A stretch of 64,000 bases of DNA from an uncultured Eubacteriales bacterium (GTDB lineage Bacteria; Bacillota; Clostridia; Peptostreptococcales; Anaerovoracaceae), in NCBI GenBank assembly GCA_910583765.1, contig CAJTYS010000012.1, forward strand, positions 24,701-88,700, read 5' to 3'. The position numbers were made by a program, and so were the translations under genes. Position 1 is the stretch's first letter. Every line of letters starts with the position of its first letter. Below are positions 16,574-24,318 of the stretch, piece by piece. The notes under the pieces were generated by a model. It did not search any database. It was not told where the DNA came from and worked only from the letters and a program-made list of their open reading frames with translations.

Positions 16574-16602
16574 AGTATACTCCTAAAAGGGGGATGGTTC
16601 AA
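16574..16602 (-). promoter_or_regulatory. Promoter of secreted SH3-like gene copy 2
   Basis: Minus strand TTGAAC (plus 16597-16602), 17-nt spacer, TATACT (plus 16574-16579). Confidence 0.6.
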
Positions 16603-16630
16603 TATGGAAATGCTTTAGCCTTGTCTAGTG

Positions 16631-17722
16631 CTATAATTCTTTCAGCAACCCAGCGCAGCCACTGATCCATTGGATCGCACCTTCCAAACGATAGTCCTTG
16701 AAATCCGCATTACCCAAAATTTTGGCGATTTCATCCGTAGTGATAGATAAATCGATGAACTCGGCAGGGTGATCTCCCTGTTTGGCGATATCCTGAATAT
16801 GGTCGAAATAAGTTCCCGACATGCCGAAAACAGTGGAAAACCCCGGGATGTCCCGAACGGCGTTCTCCACTGTTTCTTCCGTGTCTTCGTAAAACAGGCT
16901 TCGGCCATTGTCATAGAGAGGATAAAACTGTTCGCCCGCAGAATTGATTTTTACTGCGATGTTCGATAAATGCCTGTCATCCTGTCTGGTCATAAAATCT
17001 AGGAGCAGCATTTTTATGAATTTATCTTTATATTGAGGCCGCATGCTCAGAAGATTTTCGTATTCATTCTCGCCTCGGATCCCTGAAAAAAGCCTGCGGA
17101 AATGGACAATATACTCCTTAGAAAAATCATAGAGAAACGTGGAAAAAACGGTATCTCTGGCTGTGCGGCACGCAGGGCAGCAGTCAACACCCAGCTTTGT
17201 TGCCAGGTTGTATACCGCCACTTCTGATTCTACATCTGTCAGCAAAGGACCAATCCTTTTTTTGTAAATACCGTACTTCCCATTATACACACCGTACCGC
17301 TTGATATTGAACCCTTCCGGGCTGTTGATGGGGCTCTGCCCTTGGGTATCCAAATGCTTTCGGAACACCTTGTCAAAGGACTCGTTAAATGCGTCCTCCA
17401 TATTTTCGTCAGGATTTTCCGTGATCCAAAGCAGGTCCTTTGGATGCATGGCCTTGGTGATTTTTGCGATTTCCAGAGTATTGTACTGAGAAAGGCCGCA
17501 GCGAAAGAGAATCCGCTCAATATCCCGCCGATCTCTGCTGACGATCCTTTCCGCCAAGAATTCCATGAACCTCGCCCTGTTCCAGGACTGCTGCCCATGG
17601 GTGTAGCGCAAAACCACCTGATTAAAGTCTGGCTGCGTAAAGGTGACCTCATAAGATGGAGATACGATCCCGATCACCTGATTTTCCCATTTCAAGTACA
17701 TTGCCGCAGAAGATTGTTCCAT
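16631..17722 (-). CDS. HipA/CtkA-like protein kinase, without HipB partner
   Basis: 363 residues. The C-terminal half has the HipA-type kinase core: DFMTRQDDRHLSNIAV (catalytic D249, N254) and LYDNGRSL (D271-x-G273, metal binding). N-terminal ~130 residues do not look like the usual HipA N1 domain. ATG 17722 has GGAGG 7 nt upstream. No helix-turn-helix antitoxin gene is adjacent, so a classical HipBA toxin pair is not shown; orphan kinases of this type also occur as stand-alone effectors or regulators. It has its own promoter. Confidence 0.75.
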   Translation of the reverse strand: MEQSSAAMYLKWENQVIGIVSPSYEVTFTQPDFNQVVLRYTHGQQSWNRARFMEFLAERIVSRDRRDIERILFRCGLSQYNTLEIAKITKAMHPKDLLWITENPDENMEDAFNESFDKVFRKHLDTQGQSPINSPEGFNIKRYGVYNGKYGIYKKRIGPLLTDVESEVAVYNLATKLGVDCCPACRTARDTVFSTFLYDFSKEYIVHFRRLFSGIRGENEYENLLSMRPQYKDKFIKMLLLDFMTRQDDRHLSNIAVKINSAGEQFYPLYDNGRSLFYEDTEETVENAVRDIPGFSTVFGMSGTYFDHIQDIAKQGDHPAEFIDLSITTDEIAKILGNADFKDYRLEGAIQWISGCAGLLKEL

Positions 17723-17768
17723 AATGCGCCTCCGATCTATATACGCCTGCAATCTATTATGTCCTTAC

Positions 17769-17796
17769 AGTATAACACGTTGCGGGGCGAGGGCAA
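17769..17796 (-). promoter_or_regulatory. Promoter of the HipA-like kinase gene
   Basis: Minus strand TTGCCC (plus 17791-17796), 16-nt spacer, TATACT (plus 17769-17774). It overlaps nothing but lies just after the thiazole operon end. Confidence 0.45.
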
Positions 17797-17809
17797 TGGG
17801 AATTTTCAT

Positions 17810-18370
17810 CTACCGCATATAATCCGACATTCGGCAAGCTCCGTCCGCGTCTGTTTGACGAATGAAGGTTTCGTTTTCATCTGTGATCCCGCCCAGCGCG
17901 TATACGGAAATGGAGATTTGCCTGCGAATTTCCCGCAGGAAAGAAAGGCCTTTGCCTGGCAGCCCTGGTTTACAGGAAGCAGCGAAAATATTGCTGGCTA
18001 TTACGTAATCCGCTCCAGCGCTCTGTGCCCGCAGCGCTTCTTTGATAGAATGAACGGATACGCCCACTGTGGAAAAAGCGGCCAGATTTTCCCTCTGTTC
18101 CCAAAACTGCGGGAAAGGCAGGTGAATGCTGCGGCAGCCGATTTCCTCGGCAATCTGAACAAAAGTATGACAAATAAACTGTATTCCGGCTTCTCGGCAG
18201 GCTTGCCCCACTTCCAAGGCCAATTGCCGGTATGCGCTGGGCGAAAGATCCTTTTCCCGCAGAATCAGCATGTCCGCGGTGCCCTGCAATCGGCGGGACT
18301 GCTCGGCCAGAGGCAGGGCGCATAAGTGGCGATTGGAAATGACAATATGCTTAAAGGTAGACATAGTCAT
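17810..18370 (-). CDS. Thiamine phosphate synthase/TenI-family protein
   Basis: 186 residues, slightly short for ThiE (about 210). TIM-barrel of the ThiE/TenI family: MLILREKDLSPSAY, HLPFP, VGVSVHSIKEA, GADYVIASNIF and YALGGITDEN. ThiE joins HMP-PP and thiazole phosphate; TenI helps the thiazole tautomerise. The short length and altered substrate loop leave TenI as a real option. Last gene of the thi operon, overlapping thiH by 20 nt. A second ATG at 18364 has the better spacing from GGTGATG. Confidence 0.8.
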   Translation of the reverse strand: MTMSTFKHIVISNRHLCALPLAEQSRRLQGTADMLILREKDLSPSAYRQLALEVGQACREAGIQFICHTFVQIAEEIGCRSIHLPFPQFWEQRENLAAFSTVGVSVHSIKEALRAQSAGADYVIASNIFAASCKPGLPGKGLSFLREIRRQISISVYALGGITDENETFIRQTDADGACRMSDYMR

Positions 18371-19514
18371 TCATCACCGGCTGCAAACCCCGCCCTTCGA
18401 TGGCTTTCACCATTTCCGCCACATTGCGTCCATCCGCGATTTCAAATTGATCATCGCCCTGCTGGTCACTTTCTTCACTGTGACTGCCAATGCCTGTGCT
18501 GACGCCTGCGGAAATCTTCGTGGCCGCCAGCCCGATCACATGATCCCGAAAATCCGCCCGTTCTCTGGTGGAAATGGTCATGCCAGCGAAAGGCATGAAG
18601 AGCCGGTAAGCGCACATTACTTGCAGCAGCTGCTTTTCATGCACGTCTTTCGGATTGATTCGCGCGTTGTTGACAATGGGGCGCAGGCGAGGGCAGGAAA
18701 AAGAAATCTCCGCATGAGGATACTTTCTTTGCAGCAGATAGGCGTGCATGCCAGTCGCAAACGCATCCTTTCTGAAATCAGCCAGCCCTAAAAGAGCTGC
18801 GAAGGCCACGCCCCGCATGCCGCCCTTCAATGCCCGTTCCTGAGCGTTAAAGCGATAAGGAAACACTCTTTTGTGGCCTGCCAGGTGAAGGGTCTCATAT
18901 TTGCCGGAATCATAAGTTTCCTGAAAAACCGTCACATAATCGGCGCCGCGTTCATGGAGATAAGCGTAATCCTCTGAATTCATGGGATAAACTTCGATGC
19001 CTACCATCTTAAAATATTTCTGCGCCATGCGGCAGGCCTGCCCAATGTAAGTTACATCTGATTTTGTCCGGCTCTCTCCTGTGAGAATGAGGATTTCCTC
19101 TAGTCCAGTATCTGCGATGGCTTTCATTTCTTTTTCGATTTGTTCCGGGTCCAGACGGGCCCGGCGGATCTGATTGTGGCAGTTAAAGCCACAGTAAACG
19201 CAGTAGTTTTCACAGTAATTGGAAATGTACAGAGGCGTGAAGAGGCAGACGCTGTTGCCAAAATGCTTTCTCGTTTCTTTCTGGGCGCACTGGGCCATTT
19301 GTTCCAGGAAAGGCTCCGCGGCTGGGGAAAGAAGGGCCTTGAACTCCTCCGGGCCCCGATTTGTTTTGGTCAGCGCCCGCTTTACGTCTGATGCTGTATA
19401 GGTGTCGTAATCATAGCGTTCCATGGCTCCGATGACTTGCTCCATGACTGTGGATGTCTCTAGGATTTCCATTTCCGACCAGTATGCCATATGGTCCATA
19501 GGTGTTTCTTTCAT
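18351..19514 (-). CDS. thiH: 2-iminoacetate synthase ThiH
   Basis: 387 residues. Radical SAM enzyme that cleaves tyrosine to dehydroglycine for the thiazole ring, the oxygen-independent route. Fe-S motif C101-x3-C105-x2-C108 in SNYCENYCVYCGFN; GGMRGVAFAALLGL and the C-terminal biotin/thiamine-synthase-associated region are in place. AGGAGG lies 8 nt before the ATG. Between thiG and thiE. Confidence 0.95.
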   Translation of the reverse strand: MKETPMDHMAYWSEMEILETSTVMEQVIGAMERYDYDTYTASDVKRALTKTNRGPEEFKALLSPAAEPFLEQMAQCAQKETRKHFGNSVCLFTPLYISNYCENYCVYCGFNCHNQIRRARLDPEQIEKEMKAIADTGLEEILILTGESRTKSDVTYIGQACRMAQKYFKMVGIEVYPMNSEDYAYLHERGADYVTVFQETYDSGKYETLHLAGHKRVFPYRFNAQERALKGGMRGVAFAALLGLADFRKDAFATGMHAYLLQRKYPHAEISFSCPRLRPIVNNARINPKDVHEKQLLQVMCAYRLFMPFAGMTISTRERADFRDHVIGLAATKISAGVSTGIGSHSEESDQQGDDQFEIADGRNVAEMVKAIEGRGLQPVMNDYVYL

Positions 19515-19526
19515 GCCTGCGTCCTC

Positions 19527-20297
19527 CTATTCTGCTAAAAAACCAGTGAGCGGTGACGATGCTTCGCCGCCTTTTTCCATCACCCTGCCTAGGCCTGCCA
19601 GATACGCGGCTCTTCCTGCGTCAATGGCATTTTTGAAAGCCCGGGCCATGGCCGGAATGTCGCCTGCCGTAGCGATGGCGGTGTTTGCCATGATCGCGTC
19701 CACGCCCATTTCCATGGCCTCGCAAGCCTGAGACGGGCGGCCGATACCAGCGTCCACGATGATGGGCAGGTCGATTTCATCAACTAAGATCTGAATGAAA
19801 TCCTTCGTGCTCAAGCCCTTGTTGGAGCCAATGGGCGCTGCCAGGGGCATGATGGCCGCTGCTCCTGCGTTTCGCAGGTCCCTGGCAGCATTGAGATCCG
19901 GGTACATGTAAGGCATGACCACAAAGCCCTCTTTGGCTAGGATTTCAGTGGCTGTTATGGTCTCATAGTTGTCAGGGAGCAGATATTTGGTGTCACGGAT
20001 CACTTCGATCTTTACAAAGTCCCCGCATCCCAGTTCCCTGGCCAGGCGCGCGATTCGCACGGCTTCCTGCGCGTTTCTCGCTCCCGAGGTGTTTGGCAGC
20101 AGGGTCACGCCCTGGGGGACGTGATCCAGAATATTGCCATGTCCAGCTGAATTGGCTCGCCGCAGGGCTAAAGTGATCATCTGCGCGCCCGCCTGCTCCA
20201 CTGCCGCACGGATCAGTTCTACGTTGTATTTTCCAGAGCCTAGTATAAATCTGGAAGTAAATTCGTGACCGCCAATGGTCAACATATCTTGCTTCAT
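19527..20297 (-). CDS. thiG: Thiazole synthase ThiG
   Basis: 256 residues, normal length. FILGSGKYN and ALRRANSAGHGNILDHVP are typical; K97 in FVKIEVI is the probable Schiff-base lysine, and VDAGIGRPSQACEAMEMG is the phosphate-binding end. Builds the thiazole phosphate from deoxyxylulose phosphate, dehydroglycine and ThiS thiocarboxylate. Confidence 0.96.
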   Translation of the reverse strand: MKQDMLTIGGHEFTSRFILGSGKYNVELIRAAVEQAGAQMITLALRRANSAGHGNILDHVPQGVTLLPNTSGARNAQEAVRIARLARELGCGDFVKIEVIRDTKYLLPDNYETITATEILAKEGFVVMPYMYPDLNAARDLRNAGAAAIMPLAAPIGSNKGLSTKDFIQILVDEIDLPIIVDAGIGRPSQACEAMEMGVDAIMANTAIATAGDIPAMARAFKNAIDAGRAAYLAGLGRVMEKGGEASSPLTGFLAE

Positions 20298-20316
20298 GTT
20301 TGTTTGACCCCCTTAA

Positions 20317-20988
20317 TCAAATCGTTGTGTTCGTATGTTCTCCTAAAATCAATTGAATGACCTTGTTCGCCTGATGTCCAGCGCAAATGGCGACTCTGGG
20401 TGCCATGAGCCCAACCCCATCTGCTATGTCTGTGGATTCATCGCCACAGACATAAAAACGGCGGCCCACTGTTCTGGTGCGGATGGCGTTTGCGTCTTTA
20501 TAACCAGCCATGCCGGAGCCGGAAATCAGGTAAGTGTTCTTTGTGTTCGTCAAGATCTGTTCTGCCAGCATTGCCTTTGCGCCAGGATCATCGAAAGCTT
20601 CGCAGACATAACGGTATTCTTGGAAAATTTCTACGGCGTTTTCTGCTGTCACCTTACAGTCTTCGGTTTCCAGGCTGATATATGGGTTGATTTCCTGCAA
20701 TAATCCGGTCAGGGCTTCTGTCTTTTTTCTGCCCAAATGGGGAATATGGTAAGCCTGCCGATTGAGATTGGATAAATCCACTCGATCAAAATCCACCAGC
20801 TTTAGCTTGCCGATACCGCTCCTGGCCAGCATGACCGCGATATTGCTGCCCAGGCCGCCAAGCCCGGCGATGGCCACTGCCGCCTGCTGGAGCTTTTCAT
20901 AGATTTCCGGTGAAAAACGCTGGTCGCAGATCTGTTGAATCTCGGCTTTTGACGGTATTTGTGTTGTGGAAATTCGCTCTATCATCAT
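20317..20988 (-). CDS. thiF: Sulfur carrier adenylyltransferase ThiF
   Basis: 223 residues. E1-like fold with AGLGGLGSNIAVMLARSGIG nucleotide loop (41-60) and DFDRVDLSNLNRQAY. Adenylates the ThiS C-terminal glycine. ATGA overlap with the thiS stop shows coupling. Confidence 0.93.
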   Translation of the reverse strand: MMIERISTTQIPSKAEIQQICDQRFSPEIYEKLQQAAVAIAGLGGLGSNIAVMLARSGIGKLKLVDFDRVDLSNLNRQAYHIPHLGRKKTEALTGLLQEINPYISLETEDCKVTAENAVEIFQEYRYVCEAFDDPGAKAMLAEQILTNTKNTYLISGSGMAGYKDANAIRTRTVGRRFYVCGDESTDIADGVGLMAPRVAICAGHQANKVIQLILGEHTNTTI

Positions 20989-21179
20989 CCACCTCCCACA
21001 AAACCCACGATTTCCAAGGTGTCAGTGTCTAAAAGCTGGATGTTTGGATGATCTGCTCTGGGAATGATCTCGCCGTTTTTCTCCACAGCGACCTGCTGAC
21101 CGTCATAGCCTTCCTGCTCCAGGAATCCTGCTAAAGAAATGGGGTCAGCCAGCTTTTTCTCCTGTCCGTTCACGATCAT
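20985..21179 (-). CDS. thiS: Sulfur carrier protein ThiS
   Basis: 64 residues, ubiquitin-like, ending GGG as expected for the adenylated/thiocarboxylated tail. ATG 21179 is 9 nt after AAGGAGG. Another ATG lies between them and reads ATG-AAA-TGA, a two-codon frame whose stop overlaps the thiS start; it could tune initiation. Confidence 0.92.
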   Translation of the reverse strand: MIVNGQEKKLADPISLAGFLEQEGYDGQQVAVEKNGEIIPRADHPNIQLLDTDTLEIVGFVGGG

Positions 21180-21240
21180 TTCATACGCCTCCTTTTTTAT
21201 AACGATAGGAAATATCGTATTACGATATTTCCGGAATTTC

Positions 21241-21285
21241 AACAAAGTCCACCTCTGAAAGAGAATTGGTGAAGTCGGCTTTGTT
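21241..21285. repeat. Dispersed small palindromic element, copy c
   Basis: AACAAAG at the left end mirrors CTTTGTT at the right; inside, CACC pairs with GGTG around CTGAAAGAG. Similar to 10988-11029. It lies in the thiS leader between attenuator and ribosome site. Confidence 0.45.
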
Positions 21286-21290
21286 ATAAG

Positions 21291-21342
21291 AAAAAAGGCA
21301 CATAAAGTTCCACACCCGTGGTGGTGTGCCCCTTCATGTGCC
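21291..21342 (-). terminator. Attenuator-like terminator in the thi operon leader
   Basis: On the minus strand GGCACAT (plus 21336-21342) pairs with ATGTGCC (plus 21297-21303), followed by TTTTTT; inside is a second stem CACACC/GGTGTG. It sits about 50 nt after the predicted transcription start and 110 nt before thiS, so it must be read through for thiS-E expression. It is not a TPP riboswitch by sequence. Confidence 0.65.
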
Positions 21343-21393
21343 ATAGTGTCACAATCTCAACTGTTTCCCATATGCGATTTCTGCTATTGTGTT

Positions 21394-21422
21394 ATTATAC
21401 TACGAAGCGCATGGGGATGCAA
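21394..21422 (-). promoter_or_regulatory. Promoter of the thi operon
   Basis: Minus strand TTGCAT (plus 21417-21422), 17-nt spacer, TATAAT (plus 21394-21399). Start of transcription about 21387. Confidence 0.6.
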
Positions 21423-21502
21423 TGCATAAATTTTTCAATTTTTATGGTGTATAACAGTTATGTGGAGATGATGAAAAAAATGTAAAAAATAGATGAAAAT
21501 GG

Positions 21503-21531
21503 TTGATTTGGATGGATAAATATGGTATTCT
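21503..21531 (+). promoter_or_regulatory. Promoter of the small hydrophobic toxin mRNA
   Basis: TTGATT (21503-21508), 17-nt spacer, TATTCT (21526-21531); start about 21538, just before the left terminal repeat of the cassette. Confidence 0.6.
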
Positions 21532-21608
21532 AAAAACACCCTCAAAAGGGGTGAAGGCACAATAGAATCATGGGAGCACAGGCGGTTGGCCTCGGAAAGG
21601 AGGCCCAT

Positions 21609-21689
21609 ATGACTGATTATGAAATCATAACCATCATGCTGATGGTATTGGGATTAGTAATTATGAGGAACTGCAACACAGGAAAATAA
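21609..21689 (+). CDS. 26-residue hydrophobic toxin-like peptide
   Basis: Starts MTDYEIITIMLMVLG and ends RNCNTGK; a single membrane helix (about 5-19) with a polar, charged tail, in the style of putative holin-like type I toxins. AAAGGAGG (21596-21603) is a strong ribosome site but lies in a hairpin: GGCCTC (21588-21593) pairs with GAGGCC (21600-21605). The same GGCCTC can instead pair with GAGGCC near the 3' end. Such peptides depolarise the membrane when over-made. Family assignment by pattern only. Confidence 0.6.
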   Translation: MTDYEIITIMLMVLGLVIMRNCNTGK

Positions 21690-21717
21690 CCGCCCCCGAG
21701 CTAAGGTTGCGGTTATT
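21685..21717. terminator. Shared hairpin terminator inside the toxin cassette
   Basis: AATAACCGC (21685) pairs with GCGGTTATT (21709), starting at the toxin stop codon. Would end the antisense transcript and possibly the toxin mRNA. Confidence 0.5.
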
Positions 21718-21770
21718 CCGAGAAATAACAACAATTGAGGCCAACCGTTCATGACGGTTCTCCCTCTGTT
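21685..21770 (-). ncRNA. Predicted antisense antitoxin RNA
   Basis: Inferred from the minus-strand promoter at 21777-21805 and the hairpin at 21685-21717. It would be complementary to the 3' untranslated region of the toxin mRNA, including the GAGGCC arm. Confidence 0.4.
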
Positions 21771-21776
21771 GTGCCT

Positions 21777-21805
21777 ATTATACTACCGAAAGCCTGTCAA
21801 GGCAA
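21777..21805 (-). promoter_or_regulatory. Promoter of the predicted antitoxin RNA
   Basis: Minus strand TTGCCT (plus 21800-21805), 17-nt spacer, TATAAT (plus 21777-21782). An overlapping TTGACA is also present but only 12 nt from the -10 box. Confidence 0.5.
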
Positions 21806-21850
21806 CAAAAACTTTTTTCATTCTAATAACTGTGACAAAAAGCAAGACAT

Positions 21851-21889
21851 CACAAACACTCCTGCGGTACTCCCGCAGGAGTGTTTGTG
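21851..21889. terminator. Strong hairpin downstream of the NAD(P)HX epimerase gene
   Basis: A 17-bp perfect stem, CACAAACACTCCTGCGG (21851) with its complement (21873-21889). The T-run after it on the minus strand is imperfect (CTTGCTTTTTG). Confidence 0.6.
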
Positions 21890-21927
21890 CTATAGCTAGA
21901 ATCACCCCATAGCATTGATAAAACGTT

Positions 21928-22599
21928 CTACCACAAAGCCTCCTCATCAATCCCAATATCCACAATGAACAATTCGCCGCAATAGGCTTTGGCAAAGGCC
22001 TGGAGATGAATGGGCTTTTTATTATGGAAAGTAACCGTATAATCCGCTCTTACCGCATTCAGATCCACCTGCGACTCCTTGACCGCGTCACCGCAAAGTC
22101 CAGATGGGATATCTAAGGACGCGATCGGAATTTTCCCTTTGAACTGATTGACAAAAGAGATCGCTCTTATGGCTCGAGGGTTGAGCTTTCCATGAAAGCC
22201 AGTCCCATAAATCGCGTCAATCATGATGTTCTGCCTGCCATTGACTTCCACAAAAGGCATGTCGGTCTTGGTCATATCGATGATCTGACAACGCTCTTTG
22301 ATCAACTTAAAATTAGTGATGGCGTCTTTGGTGACAGGCGGACCGTCCACAAGAGCTAAGGTGACAGCCGCGCCCTCCTCCATCAGTTTTCTGGCGACCA
22401 CGAATCCATCGCCGCCATTGTTGCCTTTGCCGCACAGCAGCAGGACCTTCATGCCCTGGAGAGAGGCAGACGCTTTCATACAAATGATTTCCGCCGCTGC
22501 GGTGCCAGCGTTTTCCATCATCTGATAATAGGACAAGCCCTCTTGGTTGGCTCGCTTTTCCAATATCTTCATTTGGCCGCAGGTTACAAACTTCAACAT
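21928..22599 (-). CDS. nnrE: NAD(P)H-hydrate epimerase (YjeF N-terminal domain)
   Basis: 223 residues from ATG 22599, with AGGA 10 nt upstream; a GTG at 22608 lacks proper spacing. YjeF_N domain only: ENAGTAAAEII, LLCGKGNNGGDGFVVARKL, DAIYGTGFHGKL, ASLDIPSGLCGD. Repairs damaged NADHX/NADPHX by epimerisation. The usual fused dehydratase (carbohydrate-kinase-like) domain is missing and must be encoded elsewhere. It directly follows the hexomutase gene. Confidence 0.88.
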   Translation of the reverse strand: MLKFVTCGQMKILEKRANQEGLSYYQMMENAGTAAAEIICMKASASLQGMKVLLLCGKGNNGGDGFVVARKLMEEGAAVTLALVDGPPVTKDAITNFKLIKERCQIIDMTKTDMPFVEVNGRQNIMIDAIYGTGFHGKLNPRAIRAISFVNQFKGKIPIASLDIPSGLCGDAVKESQVDLNAVRADYTVTFHNKKPIHLQAFAKAYCGELFIVDIGIDEEALW

Positions 22600-22611
22600 A
22601 ATGCTCACATC

Positions 22612-24171
22612 CTAAATCTGATCTAATGGAGAAAGATCCAGCAGATCGTACTTCTGTAAAAATGGTTTTAGCTGATCTCTGATCTCTTTGCATCCGCCCT
22701 GCTTTTCCGATTCCAGGTTCAAAGGCAGGAGCGGATCGTGGAGAGATTTTCGCAGCAAGCACCAGCCGCCTTCAAAGGCGATCCTGACCCCTTCATGATT
22801 GGGAGAAACAAGGGTCATGTCCGGTTCTTTGTCTGCGAATCCCTTTAAAGCGTCCAGAACTTCGCCGCCATAGGCACCAAAGTCAGAGGCTAAGATTGGA
22901 ATCCGAGCTTCTTTGGCTTCGGCAGGCTGCTTCAGGCTTTGGATCAAGCTGTCCAAGGTTTTGCCCTGGAGACGAAGCAGAGCGGTTTTGATGACGATCT
23001 TTGTGGCAAGATAGGCGCCATCATCCAGGAAATAATTTTCTTTCAGCGCCGCGTGGCCAGAGGTTTCAATGGCCAGCTGGCAGTCAGTGCCTGACGCGTT
23101 CAGTTCAATGGCCTTATTGATGACATTTTTGTAGCCCCGTTTAAACCGGAGGTGCTTGAGGCCCAGTTCTTTTTCCAGGAACACAGTCAGGTGGTCGCTG
23201 GTGATGCTGTCAGTCACAACTGTGCTCCCCGGATGATCTTCTGCTACCAGGGCTGCGGCCAGCGCCACGATGCTATTGCGGGCGATCTCCCTGCCCCGAT
23301 GGTCCACGGCAGCGGAGCGGTCCACGTCCGTGTCAAAGATCAGTCCCAGATCAGCGCCCGCGGAAAGCGTCTTCATAGCAACGGAATCCATGGCTTCTCG
23401 GTTTTCCGGATTCGGAGCGTGGTTCGGAAACGTTCCGTCAGGAGACAGATACTGGCTGTCGCTGATATCAGCGCCTAAAGGAGCAAGGACCTTTTTCGCG
23501 TAAAAGCCGCCGCTGCCATTGCCTGCGTCCACCACGATTTTCAGCCCTGTCAGCGGTTTTTCATAAGAATCCGGATGGGAAACGCCTTTTTGAATCAAAT
23601 CCCGCAGATGCGCACAGTAAGTTTCCATCAAATCCGTGTCCTGGGAAGGGTAAACATTTTTCCCCATGTCTCGAACCAGAAGGCCGGTGTCAGGTTCACC
23701 CAGGGCCTTCAATGCTTCGTCCGATTCCGCGAACTCGATGATTTCAGCGATATCCTGTTTGTTGAGGCCGCCGTGCTTGTCAAAAAACTTAAATCCATTG
23801 CGGTTATATGGCAGGTGGCTGGCGGTGATCATGATCGCCCCATCGCATTGATATTCCGAAAAGACCGTGGACATGAACATGGCTGGAGTGGAAGCCAGGC
23901 CGCAGTCCAGCAAAGTGACGCCATAGCCGCCCATGCCCATGATCAGACCGTTTTTTAGATGCTGGCCGGAAATCCGAGGATCCCTGCCAATGGAAATTTT
24001 CAGATCCCTAGTGTCCTTCCCCGTTTTATTGTGAAGCCACAGCAGATAGCCTTTTGCCAGACGTTCCGCCTCTGTGTTGGTCAGGTTCGGGAATTCGCCG
24101 GGAACGCCGCTTAGGGCGATGCCTCGGATGTCACTGCCGTTTTGTAGTTTCTTAAAATCAAATTCAGACAT
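22612..24171 (-). CDS. Phosphomannomutase/phosphoglucomutase family enzyme
   Basis: 519 residues from ATG 24171 (AAGGAGAG 7 nt upstream). Alpha-D-phosphohexomutase with phosphoserine S118 in ITASHLPYNRNG, metal loop FDTDVDRSA, sugar loop IETSGHAA and phosphate loop near the C-terminus (NHEGVRIAF). Interconverts hexose 6- and 1-phosphates and feeds nucleotide-sugar synthesis, for example for the exopolysaccharide genes further on. Exact sugar cannot be told. Confidence 0.9.
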   Translation of the reverse strand: MSEFDFKKLQNGSDIRGIALSGVPGEFPNLTNTEAERLAKGYLLWLHNKTGKDTRDLKISIGRDPRISGQHLKNGLIMGMGGYGVTLLDCGLASTPAMFMSTVFSEYQCDGAIMITASHLPYNRNGFKFFDKHGGLNKQDIAEIIEFAESDEALKALGEPDTGLLVRDMGKNVYPSQDTDLMETYCAHLRDLIQKGVSHPDSYEKPLTGLKIVVDAGNGSGGFYAKKVLAPLGADISDSQYLSPDGTFPNHAPNPENREAMDSVAMKTLSAGADLGLIFDTDVDRSAAVDHRGREIARNSIVALAAALVAEDHPGSTVVTDSITSDHLTVFLEKELGLKHLRFKRGYKNVINKAIELNASGTDCQLAIETSGHAALKENYFLDDGAYLATKIVIKTALLRLQGKTLDSLIQSLKQPAEAKEARIPILASDFGAYGGEVLDALKGFADKEPDMTLVSPNHEGVRIAFEGGWCLLRKSLHDPLLPLNLESEKQGGCKEIRDQLKPFLQKYDLLDLSPLDQI

Positions 24172-24318
24172 ATTAGTACTCTCCTTATATGATATAAATA
24201 CTTTACTTATCATGTGTAGTTATGGTAAAGTTAAAGGCGTGCGGAAAAAGTTTCCGCAAAAACATTATAAAAGAAAAATCTCTGTTATGAAAGAGAAATT
24301 TGGAAAAGGAGAAGAAAG

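Larger units (their letters stand above)
14618..16602 (-). repeat. Tandem duplication of gene plus promoter (unit about 1.02 kb)
   Basis: The two units, 14618-15580 and 15640-16602, are homologous along gene, ribosome site and promoter, including a shared GGCAGCTGTCAAAAGGGCG stretch ahead of each start codon. Direct repeats, diverged by substitutions only, with no length change in the coding parts. Confidence 0.8.
21556..21775. other. Type I toxin-antitoxin-like cassette with imperfect terminal inverted repeats
   Basis: GGCACAA (21556-21562) is matched by TTGTGCC (21769-21775), and CGGTTGGCCTC (21583-21593) by GAGGCCAACCG (21737-21747). The mRNA can therefore fold end to end, as in hok, fst or txpA messages. 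Convergent promoters lie outside both ends, and a shared hairpin terminator lies in the middle. Confidence 0.6.

Noticed and set aside
16631..17752. Complete HipBA toxin-antitoxin module
   Set aside because: No helix-turn-helix antitoxin gene on either side; the kinase is alone.
21291..21342. T-box antiterminator (GGGTGTGGAAC)
   Set aside because: The match to the conserved T-box sequence is partial and there is no room for the specifier stem between promoter and terminator.
21180..21420. TPP riboswitch upstream of thiS
   Set aside because: Neither the CTGAGA nor the ACCTGATCTGG-type core is present on the minus strand; the leader is only about 200 nt and has a different hairpin layout.
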